A DNA stretch of 64,000 nucleotides from Komarekiella delphini-convector SJRDD-AB1 (lineage in GTDB: Bacteria; Cyanobacteriota; Cyanobacteriia; Cyanobacteriales; Nostocaceae). Below the pieces are notes generated by a model that saw only the letters and a list, made by a program, of their open reading frames with translations, did no database searches and was not told where the DNA came from. A program made the position numbers and the translations under genes. The stretch is taken from assembly GCF_014831675.1 (NCBI RefSeq), contig NZ_VJXY01000008.1:62001-126000 (forward strand). Reading direction: 5' to 3'. Within the stretch, counting starts at the first letter, position 1; the number at the start of each line of letters is the position of its first letter. This document shows, piece after piece, positions 61,965-64,000 of this stretch.

Positions 61965-63374
61965 ATGACAGAATCTATAGAGTTGAATTTGGATATTGAG
62001 ATTGAACAACCTCAACTGAGTTTGAGTACGGCTGCTGCGCGGAATTTGTCCACGACTACCAAATCTGCACCGCAGATGCAGGGCATTACCTCGCGGTGGT
62101 TGTTGAAGATGTTGCCGTGGGTGCAAACAAAAGGTGGCACTTATCGGGTGAACCGTCGGTTGACCTATACCGTGGGTGATGGGCGGTTGAGTTTTTCTAA
62201 CACCGCAACCGAGGTGCAGGTGATTCCCCAAGAACTTGGTGAGTTGCCGTTGCTGCGGGGGTTTGACGACACTGAGGTATTGAGCGCGTTGGCAAGTCGC
62301 TTTGTCCAACAGGAGTTCGCACCTGGTCAGGTGATTGTAGAGTCAGGTCAACCAGCCAATCAGCTTTTTTTGATTGCTCATGGCAAGGTGAATAAGATTG
62401 GTGTTGGCAAGTATGACGAGCAAACCGTGTTGGGTGTGTTGGCCGACGGCGACTATTTTGGTGGTCAGGTGTTGGAAGAGTCCCAGAGCAATTGGGATTT
62501 CACGATTCAGGCTCTTACCCGATGCACAATATTGACACTACCACAACAGGCATTTCGGGAGCTGCTTAACCAGTCCGAGGCGTTGCAGGCTCATGTTGAT
62601 CGCTTCAGAAACCGCCCAGAAGGAGCACAAAACGAGTACGGGGAAGCTGCCATTGAGGTGACTTCAGGATATGTCGGAGAACTTGAGTTACCGGGGACTT
62701 TCGTCGATTACGAACTCTCACCGCGTGAATATGAGTTGAGCGTGGCTCAAACAGTGTTGCGGGTGCATTCTCGCGTAGCGGATCTGTACAACGAACCGAT
62801 GAACCAGACCGAACAACAACTAAGGCTGACTATCGAAGCATTGCGGGAACGCCAAGAACACGAGTTAATCAACAACCGCAGCTTCGGGTTGCTGCACAAT
62901 GCCGATCTCAAACAGCGCATCTACACCCGCAACGGCCCACCAACCCCCGACGACCTCGACGAACTGCTGGCCACTGTATGGAAGGAGCCGGGATTTTTCT
63001 TGGCCCACCCTCGTACAATCGCCGCTTTCGGTCGGGAGTGCAACCGCCTTGGTGTCTACCCACAAAGCATCGATCTGGGTGGGCATCGGGTTCCTGCTTG
63101 GCGGGGTGTACCTATCTTTCCCTGCAATAAGATCCCCATTACCAATACCCGCACCAGTTCCATCCTCTTGCTCCGTACCGGTGTGGAAAAGCAAGGTGTA
63201 ATCGGCTTACATCAAACTGGTATTCCCGACGAATACCAACCCAGCTTGTCTGTCCGATTCATGGGCATCAGCGAAAAGGCGATCATCTCTTACCTCGTCA
63301 CCGCCTACTACTCCGCAGCCGTCCTCGTTCCTGATGCACTCGGCATCCTCGAAGATGTCGAAATCGGGCGTTAA
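61965..63374 (+). CDS. Family 2B encapsulin shell protein with cyclic-nucleotide-binding-like domain
   Basis: A 469-residue HK97-fold shell protein with an inserted cNMP-type domain. The N-terminal arm (1-90, [23 protein letters not shown]) leads into a CAP-like domain (about 95-205: [20 protein letters not shown], then [21 protein letters not shown]). The encapsulin fold follows (from about 225, [30 protein letters not shown], and the final [31 protein letters not shown]). The phosphate-binding cassette reads [19 protein letters not shown]. It lacks the usual Glu and Arg that contact cAMP, so ligand binding is doubtful. In cyanobacteria such genes (often called cnb) follow geosmin synthase. 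Family 2B shells are known to package terpene cyclases. That this shell encloses the geosmin synthase is inferred from context. Confidence 0.88.
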   Translation: MTESIELNLDIEIEQPQLSLSTAAARNLSTTTKSAPQMQGITSRWLLKMLPWVQTKGGTYRVNRRLTYTVGDGRLSFSNTATEVQVIPQELGELPLLRGFDDTEVLSALASRFVQQEFAPGQVIVESGQPANQLFLIAHGKVNKIGVGKYDEQTVLGVLADGDYFGGQVLEESQSNWDFTIQALTRCTILTLPQQAFRELLNQSEALQAHVDRFRNRPEGAQNEYGEAAIEVTSGYVGELELPGTFVDYELSPREYELSVAQTVLRVHSRVADLYNEPMNQTEQQLRLTIEALRERQEHELINNRSFGLLHNADLKQRIYTRNGPPTPDDLDELLATVWKEPGFFLAHPRTIAAFGRECNRLGVYPQSIDLGGHRVPAWRGVPIFPCNKIPITNTRTSSILLLRTGVEKQGVIGLHQTGIPDEYQPSLSVRFMGISEKAIISYLVTAYYSAAVLVPDALGILEDVEIGR

Positions 63375-63610
63375 ACATTCGTGAGAGGTAAGGCAAAATG
63401 ACTTTTGTCAATGAGAAATTACGTTGAAAATCGAGCATTAAATCCAGCATAAAAATCAGCTTTGTACTGAGTTTTAAAGCCAAAAGTGAATGATAGGTAC
63501 AAAGATGGTACATGAAGCAAGCTACGCGTAACTTCTTGACAGAAGCGTTATAACCTTAACCTCTCATCTATTGCGTTGGGCACTTTTGTTAGTAACTAGA
63601 CAATTAGGCG
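63375..63610. other. Spacer between the two shell genes
   Basis: A 236-base noncoding spacer. Its last 25 bases (ttagtaactaga then aattaggc) match the sequence upstream of the first shell gene, so the duplicated block includes some 5' flank. I see no terminator. Confidence 0.6.
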
Positions 63611-64000
63611 ATGACAGAATCTATAGAGTTGAATTTGGATGTTGAGATTGAACAACCTCAACTGAGTTTGAGTACGGCTGCTGCGCGGAATTTGTCCACG
63701 ACCACTAAATCTGCACCGCAGATGCAGGGCATTACCTCGCGGTGGTTGTTGAAGATGTTGCCGTGGGTGCAAACAAAAGGTGGCACTTATCGGGTGAACC
63801 GTCGGTTGACCTATACCGTGGGTGATGGGCGGTTGAGTTTTTCTAACACCGCAACCGAGGTGCAGGTGATTCCCCAAGAACTTGGTGAGTTGCCGTTGCT
63901 GCGGGGGTTTGACGACACTGAGGTATTGAGCGCGTTGGCAAGTCGCTTTGTCCAACAGGAGTTCGCACCTGGTCAGGTGATTGTAGAGTCAGGTCAGCCA
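63611..64000 (+). CDS. Family 2B encapsulin shell protein, second copy (truncated by window end)
   Basis: The first 130 codons of a second shell gene. Over the visible 390 bases it differs from the first copy at only four positions, and only one changes the protein (Ile11 to Val). It therefore has the same N-terminal arm and the start of the cNMP-type domain. Whether the C-terminal part is also conserved cannot be seen. The two genes may make a mixed-subunit shell, or one may be a recent duplicate. Confidence 0.85.
   Translation, partial: MTESIELNLDVEIEQPQLSLSTAAARNLSTTTKSAPQMQGITSRWLLKMLPWVQTKGGTYRVNRRLTYTVGDGRLSFSNTATEVQVIPQELGELPLLRGFDDTEVLSALASRFVQQEFAPGQVIVESGQP

Overview
The window reads as chromosomal DNA of a filamentous, probably heterocyst-forming cyanobacterium of the Nostocales. 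Supporting signs are frequent GCGATCGC (HIP1) octamers, a nitrogenase iron protein gene, orange carotenoid protein, PxcA/CemA, a stand-alone RnfD-like protein with a DUF2330 neighbour, DUF1822/CHASE2-CHAT/DUF928 genes, an SLH-OprB porin, and many short tandemly repeated heptamers between genes. No rRNA, tRNA, CRISPR array, intact insertion sequence or prophage was recognised.

Layout. 1-1.3 kb: repeat-rich spacer with four ~105-126 bp direct repeats. 1.3-3.9 kb: small ORF, stand-alone nifH, and a 1.2 kb empty spacer. 3.9-9.5 kb: SF1 helicase-like gene divergent from pxcA and mltA, then a hypothetical gene. 9.5-15.1 kb: polysaccharide deacetylase, a RelE/HigB-type toxin-antitoxin pair, RnfD-like plus DUF2330, a TPR protein, and the decayed C-terminus of an AAA-like signalling protein. 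15.4-26.3 kb: a signalling region with a sigma-like factor, TPR-CHAT protein, kinase-like protein, orange carotenoid protein, DUF1822, CHAT-CHASE2 and DUF928 genes. 26.4-29.9 kb: WcaF-like acetyltransferase and two family-2 glycosyltransferases (polysaccharide assembly), then a hypothetical gene. 30-39 kb: cobU, a Cys-rich small protein, class D beta-lactamase, P-type cation ATPase, AAA-like protein, alpha/beta hydrolase, DUF4112 and YihY/BrkB. 39.4-47.5 kb: coiled-coil protein and a translationally coupled phosphorelay (large hybrid kinase, Rcp1-like regulator, second hybrid kinase). 48-54.4 kb: a putative double-glycine-leader peptide, thrC, two cyanobacterial unknowns and an SLH-OprB porin. 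55.6-58.1 kb: acyltransferase convergent with a lipoxygenase. 59.6-64 kb: bifunctional geosmin synthase followed by two genes for a cyclic-nucleotide-domain family 2B encapsulin shell, the second cut by the window end.

The most interesting system is the last one. A two-domain geosmin synthase precedes two nearly identical shell genes, which suggests a protein nanocompartment that packages a terpene cyclase. Other leads are the orphan GG-leader peptide, the two-CHAT signalling region, and a dispersed hairpin element found at about the same distance upstream of both cobU and the lipoxygenase gene. Intergenic heptamer repeats have also been read into the ends or middles of at least five proteins.

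All functions are assigned by reading motifs, without database searches. Start codons were moved inward where the longest frame began with TTG or GTG and an ATG fitted better.
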